Assembly (NCBI GenBank): GCA_017409845.1
Contig: JAFQRY010000001.1
Span: forward strand, 38,226 to 102,225
From: Clostridia bacterium
Lineage (GTDB): Bacteria > Bacillota > Clostridia > Oscillospirales > Acutalibacteraceae
DNA length: 64,000 nucleotides
Direction of reading: 5' to 3'
Part shown: one piece after another, positions 52,269 through 62,300 of the stretch
Layout of the letters: the number at the start of each line of letters is the position of its first letter
Numbering within the stretch: the stretch's first letter is position 1
Program-made: the position numbers and the translations under genes
Notes under the pieces: model-generated
The model's input: only the letters and a program-made list of their open reading frames with translations
Database searches by the model: none
What the model was told of the DNA's origin: nothing

Positions 52269-53222
52269 ATGAAGTTCTTTTCAAAGATTCTCAGCGTTTT
52301 CCTTATGATTCCCGCACTTTTCGGTCTTTACACCAATGATGCCGAGGATACCGAAGCAGCTTACCGCGAAAAGACCGCTCAGGTTGCTTACGAAAACACA
52401 ATCGAAACGGCGATTCCCCAGACAGAGCTCTATGATATTATTTCAGACCATTTCAACTCTCCTCTCCCCGAAGGAAAAACAGAGAAAAAAGCAATCGTTA
52501 TCGGCTATGACGGCTGCCGTGCGGATGCACTCACATTTGTTGAAGACAGTTACAGCGGAATAAACAAAATGCTTTCGGGCGGTGCTTCGCTCAATTATGC
52601 TTACTGTGGCGGTGTCAACTACCCTGCCGAAAACACTCAGGACACTTCAACCGCTCCCGGCTGGTGCTCTGTTCTTACAGGAGAATGGGCAGATAAAACG
52701 GGCATCACCGGCAACGGCATAACAAAAACGCTTGAATACAAAACCCTTATGACCTCGCTCGTTGAAGAAAAGGTTATTGATTCCGCAAGCTTCATCACTA
52801 TCTGGGACGGTCATTTTGAAGCAGACAACAGCACCTACAAGCTTGAAAAGGAATATTGCGAAGAAAACGGCATTGATGTTGACTTTTCTCTCAACGCAAC
52901 CAACACAATTGCCGCAGGTGCCGCAATAAAAGATATAAAAAAGGCTGACTGCTCCGACTTCATATTTGCCATTTATGAAGGCACAGACGGTGCAGGTCAC
53001 GCTTTCGGCTTTTCAACCAATAATCCGATTTATCAGGCAGGCTTCAGAGTGAATGACATTCTTGCATACAGAACTCTTGAGGCAATTGAAAGCAGAGAAA
53101 CATATGAATCCGAGGACTGGCTTATCATCATCACCTCAGATCACGGCGGCATAAACACCGACCACGGCGGTCCTTCCATTCAGGAAAGAATGGTATTTAT
53201 CGTTTCAAACAAGAATTTTTAA
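52269..53222 (+). CDS. Secreted type I phosphodiesterase/alkaline-phosphatase-superfamily protein
   Basis: 317 residues from the ATG at 52269, preceded by AAAGGAG. Signal peptide 1-21 (FFSKILSVFLMIPALFGLY). Superfamily metal and nucleophile motifs: IVIGYDGCRAD, then the nucleophile region DTSTAPGWCSVLTG with Thr or Ser, then EGTDGAGHAFGF and TSDHGGIN, which carry His and Asp metal ligands. It may cleave phosphodiesters or pyrophosphates outside the membrane. It follows the GH38 gene by 42 bases and ends at a shared terminator. Confidence 0.85.
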   Translation: MKFFSKILSVFLMIPALFGLYTNDAEDTEAAYREKTAQVAYENTIETAIPQTELYDIISDHFNSPLPEGKTEKKAIVIGYDGCRADALTFVEDSYSGINKMLSGGASLNYAYCGGVNYPAENTQDTSTAPGWCSVLTGEWADKTGITGNGITKTLEYKTLMTSLVEEKVIDSASFITIWDGHFEADNSTYKLEKEYCEENGIDVDFSLNATNTIAAGAAIKDIKKADCSDFIFAIYEGTDGAGHAFGFSTNNPIYQAGFRVNDILAYRTLEAIESRETYESEDWLIIITSDHGGINTDHGGPSIQERMVFIVSNKNF

Positions 53223-53242
53223 AAAGCCAATAAATCTAAAAA

Positions 53243-53281
53243 AATGACCCGTGTAAAAGCAAAACTTTCACACGGGTCATT
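53243..53281. terminator. Bidirectional terminator
   Basis: Arms AATGACCCGTG and CACGGGTCATT with an A/C-rich loop lie between the converging phosphodiesterase and BspA-like genes. Confidence 0.88.
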
Positions 53282-53288
53282 CTGAATT

Positions 53289-56200
53289 TTAATACCAGAG
53301 GAAGCCGAGAAGAAGAATTCTTATTATCCACTGCCACCATGCATATCTGACGGTCACCTTGAATTCAACGGTTTCTCCTTCATATTCAACCGATACGGTC
53401 TGTTCTCCGATTTTTGTCGGATCATAGCCGCTGACCTTCATTTCCGAAGTGTCGGTAACGGTTTCAGCCGTGCCGTCGGGATTGATTATGCTCAGCTCAA
53501 TACCGCTGAGATCAAGCTCTTCTTTATAATAATAGGAGAGCTTTGCAGGAGCTTTTTTCAACCCGGTTGTTCCCGAAACATAAATTTCAAATTCGCTGAA
53601 TCTGCCTACTTCAAAGCAGATATATCCGTTTTCAACGGTAATTTCACCCTCATCGGCTCTGAGCTGCTCTCTGCCTCCGTTTGTGAACCAATGATTGATG
53701 ATGAAATCCGTTCTTCCTGCATATTTCTCGGGAACGGGAATTCTCAGCTTAACCTTTTTGCCGTTTTCGGGCTGAACGGGCTCAGACTTATCATTGAGCA
53801 TTTTTATATTCATATAGCCGACCTGATAATACTTCTGCCCCTCAACGAGATAAACATTGCCGCTCTTGCTTTCTCCGTCAATTTCCGTAACCGAAAGCTT
53901 CACTTCCTGCGAAAAGCAATCATCATCATATTCCGCCGACACGGCAGGACTGTCGGATACCTCGGTTATTCTGAGCTTAGCAACAAACTCAAGATCATTC
54001 GAGGGCATCGCCTGAGGAATTGTTGCTTTTTCGCCCTCTGAATTTCTCCACTCGACAAATTCAACATTTTCATAGGCTGACATGTCGGGAACGGGAATTT
54101 CGCTGCCGAAGGAAACGGTAAATTCCTCTGACTTGTCACCTATTATATATTTTACTTTATATTCATTCACTTTCCATGATGCATAAACGGTAACATCATC
54201 TGCAGGCATGGTAAACGGGAATTCAACCCTTTCTCCGTCTTCAAATCTCCAGCCGTCAAAGGTAAAACCTTCAAGCTTCGGCACAGGTGCGGAGAACGAT
54301 GCTATTTCTTCATCACAGTCGTATGTTTCGGAAGGAATTTTATCGGGTGAATTTGTTTCAAAATGCACCTCGTATGCGTTGCTGTCCCAGACGGCAAAAA
54401 ACGCATAATTTCTTCTTCCGAGAACCTCAGGCACCTCTGCAGGATTGCCGTATTGATCAACCCAGCCGACAAAGGTATAGCCTTCTCTTACGGGATCGCC
54501 GGGATAAGTGGGCTGTCTGCCCACAGAGCTGTAGGCATAAATATTCCATGTGCCGTTTGCAAATTTACCGTCGCCTGCATGGAATTCATAACATATCGAA
54601 GCATCGCCGAGAGTGCCTTCAAGATTGGTATTTATCTTTGTTCCGGCAAGCGACACGGTATTTCTCGGCTCAGCCTTTTCCATACCTACGGGAATATCGG
54701 TGTATCCGTCGGGATTATCGACCGAAGCAACCGTTTCATCAAGCAGATAAAATTCGGTGCCCATGTTGGTTTTCCAGCCCGTATTGAAATCAAACTCGGC
54801 AAACCATGTTTCACCGCTGATTTTCTGACACATATGATATCCGAAACGGAAGTCAACAAGCATTGCCCAGTAATTCTTTGACATTTCCTCGTCAATATAA
54901 CCTTTTGCAAGGAAATCACGCATCACAGCCGAGCCGGGCTTTGCAACGGTAAAGCTTCCCATTGCATCGGCTTTTACCGCCGTGCTCTGCGGGTCGGTGT
55001 TGAGATTGAGGGCATATATCTTATCTTCCTCATAGTTTTCACCGTAGGTGTGGTCCTCATAGAAAAGAACAAACTTGCCCGACGAGGTATAATAGGTTGT
55101 GTCAATATACACACGCAACTTGAGGCTTTCGTTATCGGTTATTTTCTCGGTGACGAGCCATTCTCCGCTTTCTTCATCAAAATAAAGAAGCTCAGCTCTG
55201 ATCGAAAGTGTTTCATCGGTTTCTTCGGGTGCCTTCCATTTTGCCTTCAGGGTTATGCTTTTTTCGGGCATAATTCCGTTTTCGGGCATTCCGTCCCAGC
55301 CGTCAAACTCAAAGCCTGAAAGCACGGGCTCGGGAAGGTTTTCTATCTTTTCTCCCGGAGCACACGAAAGGTTGAGCTCTGCCTTGTTGCCTTCAAAGGC
55401 TCCGCCTTCTCCGCTGAGAATTATTCCGTAATTCATCGGCTCAAACATTGCGGTAAGAGTTATTCTTTCACCGTTTGTTGCATAGGGGTATTCCGCTTTT
55501 ACTCCGTTTGCAAACCAGCCGAGATTATCACAGCCGTCTCTTACCGGACTTCTCATAAATTTGGCTTCTGCAAGAGAAGAACCGACGGTTACGCTCTCAA
55601 TATTGTAGCACTCGTAAAAGATATCCGAATATTTTGCGGTTGTAAAATTATCGGGAAAAACAACCCTTCTGAGTCTTGGGCTGTAAGCAAAAACCTCATT
55701 ATAAAGAGTCAGCGGCTTTTCACCGTTATCGAGAATAACCTCTTCAAGCGATTCGCATGAAGCGAAGGCAAGGCTGCCTATAAGCTCAAGACCCGAGCCG
55801 CCCGTTACTTTAACTATATTGTCTGCATCAAAGCCGAAAGCAAAAGATCCGACCGTTGTTACGGTTTCGGGAATTTCATATTCCGTAAGCTTACTTGCGG
55901 GGGGAAACTTGACAAGTCTGGCTCCGCCGTCGCCGTAGAGAACGCCGTTTTCATCGCTTGAGAAGGTTTCTCCTCCCGATGCAACGGTGAATTTTTCAAT
56001 TCCGGAACACTCATAAAATGCAAGATCGCTGACATAATTGAGGGTACGGGGAAAACTGAATTCTCTTATGCCGTCACAACCCCAGAATGCATGCTCATAA
56101 ATTTTTTCAAGCCTTCTTCCGACATTGACATTCCTGAGTGCGTAGCAATATGCAAATGCCTCGGTGCTGATAATCTTCGCATTGTATCCGAGGTCAAAGC

Positions 56201-56798
56201 CGACAAGCTTTTCGCAATGGGTGAACGCACCGTAGCTGACTTCCTCTACAGTGTCCTCAGTATCAAACCATTCAAGGTTCTGACAGTATCTGAAAGCGAA
56301 GCAATCAATCTTCGTTACTCCGTGAGGAACAGTAAAATGCGTTATATCGCTCTTTCTCGGAAACTGATAGAGAACTGTTTTTTCTTTATTGTAAAGAACG
56401 CCGCTTTCGTCACTTGAATAGTTGGGATTGGCTTCATCAACGGTGAAGTATTTAACATCAACTCCGGAAAACAAGCCTCTGTAGCCCGAATACGGATAAC
56501 CAAAAATATCGGTTATTCCGCTGTGAATATATAAGATGTCAATAACACCTGCGTTATGGAACGAACCGCCGTCGAGTGCGGTAACAGGATAACCGCCGAG
56601 TGTTTCGGGAATCACAACCTCACCGCTGACGCTTCCGCAATCGGTTACGGTTGCGGTTTCATCGGTAACGGTATAGGTATAGCCGTTTTCCGTGAAGGTC
56701 TCTGCCGCAGAAACGCCGAGCGAAAGTCCTGCAGCAACGCCGTAAACCATCGCAAGTGCAAGGATAACGGATATTGATTTTCTGAATATGTTTTTCAT
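53289..56798 (-). CDS. Giant BspA-type leucine-rich-repeat surface protein
   Basis: 1169 residues. Signal peptide 1-31 (SLGVSA). A TVTDCGSVSGEVVIPETLGG start leads into BspA-type LRR_5 repeats (~45-415: FTVPHGVTKIDCFAFRYCQN, GLELIGSLAFASCESLEEV). Several Listeria-Bacteroides (InlB B-type) repeats follow, with typical GFEFDGW, EGYTFVGWVD and GFTFDGW. A C-terminal beta domain (~1080-1160, YYKEELDLSGIELSIIN) resembles bacterial Ig-like modules, and a short hydrophobic tail (WQWIIRILLLGFLWY) may anchor it in the membrane. Such proteins bind host or bacterial surfaces; the ligand is unknown. It lies 12 bases after a membrane-tethered sigma factor gene, so that sigma factor may control its expression or sense its state. 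Confidence 0.85.
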   Translation of the reverse strand: MKNIFRKSISVILALAMVYGVAAGLSLGVSAAETFTENGYTYTVTDETATVTDCGSVSGEVVIPETLGGYPVTALDGGSFHNAGVIDILYIHSGITDIFGYPYSGYRGLFSGVDVKYFTVDEANPNYSSDESGVLYNKEKTVLYQFPRKSDITHFTVPHGVTKIDCFAFRYCQNLEWFDTEDTVEEVSYGAFTHCEKLVGFDLGYNAKIISTEAFAYCYALRNVNVGRRLEKIYEHAFWGCDGIREFSFPRTLNYVSDLAFYECSGIEKFTVASGGETFSSDENGVLYGDGGARLVKFPPASKLTEYEIPETVTTVGSFAFGFDADNIVKVTGGSGLELIGSLAFASCESLEEVILDNGEKPLTLYNEVFAYSPRLRRVVFPDNFTTAKYSDIFYECYNIESVTVGSSLAEAKFMRSPVRDGCDNLGWFANGVKAEYPYATNGERITLTAMFEPMNYGIILSGEGGAFEGNKAELNLSCAPGEKIENLPEPVLSGFEFDGWDGMPENGIMPEKSITLKAKWKAPEETDETLSIRAELLYFDEESGEWLVTEKITDNESLKLRVYIDTTYYTSSGKFVLFYEDHTYGENYEEDKIYALNLNTDPQSTAVKADAMGSFTVAKPGSAVMRDFLAKGYIDEEMSKNYWAMLVDFRFGYHMCQKISGETWFAEFDFNTGWKTNMGTEFYLLDETVASVDNPDGYTDIPVGMEKAEPRNTVSLAGTKINTNLEGTLGDASICYEFHAGDGKFANGTWNIYAYSSVGRQPTYPGDPVREGYTFVGWVDQYGNPAEVPEVLGRRNYAFFAVWDSNAYEVHFETNSPDKIPSETYDCDEEIASFSAPVPKLEGFTFDGWRFEDGERVEFPFTMPADDVTVYASWKVNEYKVKYIIGDKSEEFTVSFGSEIPVPDMSAYENVEFVEWRNSEGEKATIPQAMPSNDLEFVAKLRITEVSDSPAVSAEYDDDCFSQEVKLSVTEIDGESKSGNVYLVEGQKYYQVGYMNIKMLNDKSEPVQPENGKKVKLRIPVPEKYAGRTDFIINHWFTNGGREQLRADEGEITVENGYICFEVGRFSEFEIYVSGTTGLKKAPAKLSYYYKEELDLSGIELSIINPDGTAETVTDTSEMKVSGYDPTKIGEQTVSVEYEGETVEFKVTVRYAWWQWIIRILLLGFLWY

Positions 56799-56810
56799 TT
56801 TTACAGCTCC

Positions 56811-58343
56811 TTATTTATAAGCCTCTATTGAATATGAGCCTCCCGCCTCTGCAATGCTCTGATAATCGGCACCGCCGAAGCCGGCAGTTATTGTGTGACT
56901 CGGTTCAACAAGCTCAAAAAGTATGTCATGTGAAAGCTCCGTTCCCGCATCAACATCAAATGTCAGAGTATCTACAATTTCCATATTCTCATCAAGCACG
57001 CTGACCGTTACAGTTGCCTTCTGCGGAGCAGTTGTGGTCGGTGCGGCGGTTGTTGTCGGTTTTGCGGTAGTCGCCTGAGTTGTGGTCGGCTTAGTTGTGG
57101 TAACCCTTGCGGTTGTTGCCGCCTTCTTAGTAGTTTCCTCTTCCGTGGTTTCTTCACGGGTTGTTGTTACCTTTTTGGTTGTTTCAGGTACGGTGGTTGT
57201 TTCCTTGACGGTTGTCGCCTTTGTTGTCCGTGGGGATCTTGTGGTTTTTTCTCTTGTAGTTTTTTCTTTTTTTGTGGTATCTTTTTCCGTTGCCGCAGTT
57301 GTTTTTGCTATTTGTACGGAATAAGCTTCCGTTTCTTTTCGGGTTTCTGTTTCCTGTGTAACCGAAAAAATCAGGGTCTGCGTGCTTTCGGTTGTTGATT
57401 CCGCTGTTGCAATAACCGAAACAGCAATTTCTGTTTCAAAGATCGGTGCGGTTGTGACCTCCTCAATGACTGCGGTTGTCGTCAGTCCGTCTTCACGGTT
57501 GTTATCGGAAACAATCGCAACCGTTGCCGCAGAGCCTCCGATAACTCCGACCGCCACAATGCCTGCTACGGCTTTCTGCGTTACGGTAAGTGCCGCTATC
57601 TTTGCCGCAGCACCCGCTCCCGCACTTGCAGCTGCCGTACCCGAGCCTGCAGCCGTTGCAGCCGAAGCGGAGCCTGCACCTGCTGCGGTTGCCGCCGTTG
57701 CCGTGCCTGAAACACTTATGCCCGAAAACACTCTTGCCGATGCCGCACTCTGAGCAAACGATTCCGACACAGCCTCTGCAGTTTTGGAGAATGCCCAGAT
57801 AACAAGTCCGATGGGTGCCGTGCTGTAAAGCGAAGTTATTCCTCTTTTTTCAAACTTCGCCTTCATATCCTTTCTGGCGGTAAAGAGTCTGTTTTTGACC
57901 GTGCTGACAGGTATTTCAAGGCTCTCGGAGATTTCATTGACACTCATCTCCTCAAAATACATCAGCATAACGCAGGCTCTTTTTTCTTCCGTCAGTTCAT
58001 CAATAACCTCGATTACCGCTCTGCGAAGCTCATCCTGGTCAAGATTTCCTTCGGGAGAGAAGGCGGTATTTTCATCGGGAATAACTTCAAATGCCTCGTC
58101 TTCGCTGCCTTCAAACAGAGTCGGCTTTCTCTTTTTGAGAGAATCCTTGCTTTTATTTGCAACCATGTGATGAAACCAGCTCACAAAGCTTTCGGGCTTA
58201 TCGAGAGTCCCGATTTTATCGAGCATTTTCACATAGCTTTCCTGAAGTATATCCTCGGCATCCTGCTCATTCTTCGTTATTTCAAACGCCACATAATACG
58301 CCCTGCCGCTTGTCAGCTTATAAAGCTCCGAAAATGCGGACAT
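56811..58343 (-). CDS. ECF sigma factor fused to a transmembrane segment and Thr-rich tail
   Basis: 510 residues from the ATG at 58343. Residues 1-165 are an ECF sigma-70 factor: region 2 (YVAFEITKNEQDAEDILQES) and region 4 (YFEEMSVNEISESLEIPVST) with a helix-turn-helix. An Ala/Gly-rich stretch (~200-250) leads into a membrane span at ~257-279 (VAGIVAVGVIGGSAATVAIV). Then comes a Thr/Lys/Glu-rich stalk (~285-440) and a folded end (~443-510). Topology would put the sigma part in the cytosol and the tail outside. The start may be upstream: an in-frame CTG at 58406, with AGAGGTGAG before it, adds 21 residues that fit sigma region 1/2. No anti-sigma gene is present. Confidence 0.88.
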   Translation of the reverse strand: MSAFSELYKLTSGRAYYVAFEITKNEQDAEDILQESYVKMLDKIGTLDKPESFVSWFHHMVANKSKDSLKKRKPTLFEGSEDEAFEVIPDENTAFSPEGNLDQDELRRAVIEVIDELTEEKRACVMLMYFEEMSVNEISESLEIPVSTVKNRLFTARKDMKAKFEKRGITSLYSTAPIGLVIWAFSKTAEAVSESFAQSAASARVFSGISVSGTATAATAAGAGSASAATAAGSGTAAASAGAGAAAKIAALTVTQKAVAGIVAVGVIGGSAATVAIVSDNNREDGLTTTAVIEEVTTAPIFETEIAVSVIATAESTTESTQTLIFSVTQETETRKETEAYSVQIAKTTAATEKDTTKKEKTTREKTTRSPRTTKATTVKETTTVPETTKKVTTTREETTEEETTKKAATTARVTTTKPTTTQATTAKPTTTAAPTTTAPQKATVTVSVLDENMEIVDTLTFDVDAGTELSHDILFELVEPSHTITAGFGGADYQSIAEAGGSYSIEAYK

Positions 58344-58448
58344 ATCTCCGCTCTGAAGCTGCAGAACAAGCCCTGCTATTTTTTCTCTTTCATTTTCCGT
58401 ACTCAGAGTTTCTCACCTCTTTATTCCGAATTGATATTCCTGTTTTTC

Positions 58449-58476
58449 ATTATACATATTTTCCCGTAATTGTAAA
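58449..58476 (-). promoter_or_regulatory. Promoter of the sigma-BspA operon
   Basis: On the minus strand TTTACA (58476-58471) and TATAAT (58454-58449) are 16 bases apart. A transcript would start near 58442, about 36 bases before the candidate CTG start and 99 before the ATG. Confidence 0.6.
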
Positions 58477-58522
58477 CCTCTCAAACACGGAGTTGATTGC
58501 CGTGCTATTTTTCGCAGCGGGC

Positions 58523-58798
58523 TCAGCTCAGATATTTTTCGTTTGTTTCGAGAAAAACAGCTTTTTGCGGATCATCCGTTCCGAGCCTGAAATCCTCGTT
58601 GAGATACATAATTCCTTTTTTTATTGCCGCTTTGAGATAATTGCACGGCGCATCGAATTTTTCGGCATAAATCAGCGAAGGCGCTTCATCCGGAATCAGC
58701 AGCTCCGCTACAACCGTTTTGCTTTTTTCATTAACAGAAATATAAAGGGAGTGCAGCCCGTCAAGATTTACCGTTGCGGTTTTGATGCTGTTATTCAT
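58523..58798 (-). CDS. Small conserved-looking protein of unknown function
   Basis: 91 residues. RBS AAAGGAGGGACGGT just before the ATG strongly supports translation. The product (MNNSIKTATVNLDGLHSLYI to FLETNEKYLS) has no signal peptide, span or recognised domain; it looks like a small alpha/beta protein. It lies upstream of the sigma-factor operon in the same direction, with that operon's promoter in between. Function is unknown. Confidence 0.6.
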   Translation of the reverse strand: MNNSIKTATVNLDGLHSLYISVNEKSKTVVAELLIPDEAPSLIYAEKFDAPCNYLKAAIKKGIMYLNEDFRLGTDDPQKAVFLETNEKYLS

Positions 58799-58901
58799 AC
58801 CGTCCCTCCTTTATCCCTTTCACCTATAAGACGGTACAAAAACAGCTTTGGTCTATATATTTTTAAAATATTTTTCTGTTTATATATTTTTATTTACTGA
58901 C

Positions 58902-59205
58902 AAATGAAGAGTGAAAAGCTAAGCGTCACTTCGCTACGATTATATATTGCTGATTATTCGCGGACAGACACAGAGGTCTGTCCCTGCGATATCAAGTAAC
59001 CATGGGCACTTTTCACTTTGAACTTTGCACTTAAAAGAGTCGCCATTCTTACGGTATTACAATTGGTTTTTCGTTTTATCAGCGGCGGGATGTGGGCATC
59101 CCGCCCTACTGCACTCTGCATTGGAAACGGGACGGTGCAGAGTCCGTCCCCTACGATATAAAAATCGGGTAAGGGCGAAGCCCTTCCGAAACTATTCACT
59201 ACAAA
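58902..59205. repeat. Palindromic repeat mosaic, copy 2
   Basis: This non-coding gap (58799-59332) is filled with short palindromes: GGACAGAC/GTCTGTCC (58961-58982), GGCGGGATG/CATCCCGCC (59084-59106), a nested GGGACGG/CCGTCCC with TGCA/TGCA arms near 59115-59155, and AAGGGCGAAGCCCTT (59171-59185). Two modules also occur near 36.45 kb. Repeated motifs such as AAGTGAAAAGT/CACTTTGAACTTTGCACTT lie on the left side. No gene is present. Confidence 0.8.
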
Positions 59206-59332
59206 CTTTTAATCCGCTAATAAAATTATAATAGCTTAAACACAGCGAACGCACAATAAACCGTTGGTTGCTTTTTTCTCTACCGACAGTTGAAAAACCT
59301 GCAGCCGTAAAAAACAAGCTGCAGGTTTTATA

Positions 59333-62300
59333 TTAATATGATATTTTGAGTGTTTTGATTTCAAAGGGTCTGAACGAAAGTCTGTTGCTTTCAAGAGAAG
59401 CCCTGACTTCCTCAAGCATATCGGTTTCTTCGATTTTCTTTGCCCCGTCAAAGAAATCAACATCACACACGGTATAGGTTCCTTCTGCTTCATAGAGCCT
59501 TGCAATAAAGGCTTTTTCGTTATCCTCGCAGGGCTTGATTGACTCAACAATAATATTTTCAGCCTTGGGAACAACAAGTGACACCGCCTCAAAACCGCCT
59601 CTGCCCTTAATAACGGGAATATTGAGCTCATAAGCGGGTCTGATAACATTTCCGCTGCTGAAATCACCTGAATGAGGCAGGAAGGAATAAACCGTTCTGT
59701 GCACTCCTCTGTCACCTTCAAAGTCGGGTCTTACGCCGCCCTTGTGAAGCGAAAGACGCATGTTGCCGCCCTCAACGCTTATTCCGTATTTACTGTCATT
59801 GAGAATCGCCGCACCGAAGCGTGTTTCGGAAAGGTCGGTGAATTTATGGTTGACAACCTCAAACTTCGCCTTTTCCACCGAATCGTTTCTTGTTGTGGGA
59901 CGCTTTACGTTGCCGTACTGAATTTCAAAGCGTGCAAAGCTGTTTCTGACGGATGTGTCAAATGCTGTTTTGAGGAAACGGTGGTTATCCTGCCAATCCA
60001 TAACGGTATCAAATCTGATTTCCGCTGTATCGGCAAAATAAATTGCATCCTGAGTTATTGTTGATTTCTTTGAAATGCTGTATTTGCTTCTGATAATGAG
60101 TGCCGCCGCACCGTGGGAAACAATCTCTCTTTCAAGAAGAACGGAATCATCGGCAAGCTTGCAGTCAAGGTCTGCATCAATATCCCAGTTATCCCATGCA
60201 CTCGGCAAATCCTCCGCAATAAGGAAGGTATTGAGCGGATATCCGTCACCTCTGACCTCTCTTTCTGCCCTTTTATCAACGAGAGAATCAATATATCCCT
60301 TTTCGTCAAAGCGGATATCCGCAAAGGGTGTTGATACTCTGCTGCCGTCAACGGTAATTTCGCTTTCGGGATTTGCCTCACCCTTGATAAGGTTGATTTT
60401 GACGGTTGAAAAGGCAGGCACGGTAACGCCGCTGATGATAAGGATATTCTTGCCGTCAAGGTTTTTATAGGTCTGCTGCTTACAGTCAAGGTCGGCAATA
60501 CAGCCTTCCTCGCACTCAAGGAATATCGGATCACATCTGTCAAATGAAAGAGTATTTGTTACGCTGATTTCATTTCCGCTGCCCGAAGCAGCTTCATCAA
60601 TAAGCTCATATGCAGTTTTAAGAAGGGCATTGGTCTGCTCAAGAGAAAGCTTGTGTGCCGAAGGAATGCAGGTGCCGGGAAGAATATCATGGAACTGATT
60701 GAGAAGCAAATCCTCGTAAAGAGGACGGATTTTTTCATCACTTGCAATCTCACCTGATTTTACCGCATTGCTTACGGTCAGAAATTCAAGGTCACGCAGA
60801 GCAATTTCGGCTTTTCTGTTGTTATGCTTGATGTTATGCTGATTTGTGAGCGTTCCTCTGTGAAGCTCAAGATAAAGCTCGCCCGAATAGGTGTTGGGAT
60901 TTTTCGCTTCAGCTTCAAGCTCCTTCATAAAGTCGCCGACCTTCATATATTCAGCCTTTGCACAGCCGTTGAGGTCCTTTATTCTTCTTGCGGTTTCAAT
61001 CATTTCATACTGCGGTCCGCCGCCTCCGTCGCCGTGGCCGAAGGCTTCAAGACGCATTCTTGTTACATTGCGTTCGTTGAGAGAATGATATTTTTTAACA
61101 TCGCCCGTAACCGCTTCGTGGAAGCAGCGGGGTGACGGCCATGCCGCTGTTGTGTTGAAATGGGTAAAGACCTTTGTGCCGTCGATGCCCTCCCATTGGA
61201 AGGTGTCATAAGGAAAGTGGTTGACATCGTTCCAGTCGATTTTCGTTGTGAGGAAATAGTCAACGCCGCAGCCCTTCATAATCTGCGGAATTGCTGCACT
61301 GTAGCCGAAGGTGTCGGGAAGCCAGAAGCAGTTTGAAGTATAATTGAAATGCTTCCTTGTGAATCGCTGACCCCACAAAAACTGTCTTATCATCGACTCG
61401 CCCGAGGTTATGTTGCAGTCGCATTCAACCCAGACGCCGCCGTTGGGTTCGTATCTGCCCTCTGCAACCTTTTCTTTTATGCGTTCAAAAAGCTCGGGAT
61501 AATGCTCAAGAAGCATATTCGAATGGCAGGCTGAGCTCTGAACAAATAAATGCTCGGGATATTGCTCCATAAGAGAAAGCTGATTTGAATATGTTCTTGC
61601 ACATTTTTTGATGGTTTCGGTTGCCTTCCAGAGCCATGCGGTGTCAAGATGGGAATGACCTATAATTCCGACCTTCGGTGCTTCGGGACCGTTTCTGACG
61701 GCAAGAACTTCTTTGAGGAAGGGATGAGCGGATTTCATGGCAGCTCTGAAGCTTTCTTCGTCAATATCTTCGACTGAATAATAAACTCTCTTGTGAACCT
61801 CATACAGAGCGTTGATAAGATCGCCTTTTCTGAAGGAGGTTTCGGGAAGAGTCTGAACAAGCTCATTTATTACCTTCAGGTCAAAATAGAATTCCTGAAT
61901 GAATTCATCCTTGACACAGATGTCAAGACCGTCAAAATGATAGGTATAGTCCTTGATAAGACGGTCAGAGCTCAGAGGCTGGGTTCCGTGATGAGTGTGA
62001 CCTGTGTATACTTCAAGGGCAATATCAATTTTTTCGCCTGCTTTTGCATTGAGAGTGAGCATATCGCAATAATGATTGCCGTGACCCGTGAATACGATTT
62101 TTGTGCAGAAGGTGCCGAAGGGCTTTCCGTTGACCCAGAGAAGAGATTCATATCCTTCGGTGTGAGGCTTCAGGAAAAGTGTTTTTCCGTCAAGCTCATC
62201 GGGAACAACAAATTCCGCCATGAACCAGCCGAACGCTTCTTCACTTCCCCATGTTTCTCCGCTTTTTTTGACGGTACAGAGAGAATCATAGGGTATTTCG

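Noticed and set aside
56980-57340. Short direct repeats of an ACT/ACA-rich unit that could suggest a repeat array.
   Set aside because: They encode the Thr-rich stalk in frame and have no constant repeat-spacer structure; not a CRISPR array.
57082-57753. Plus-strand open frames rich in Val, Ser and Ala opposite the sigma-factor tail.
   Set aside because: They are the complement of the Thr- and Ala-rich coding repeats of the sigma factor, not real genes.
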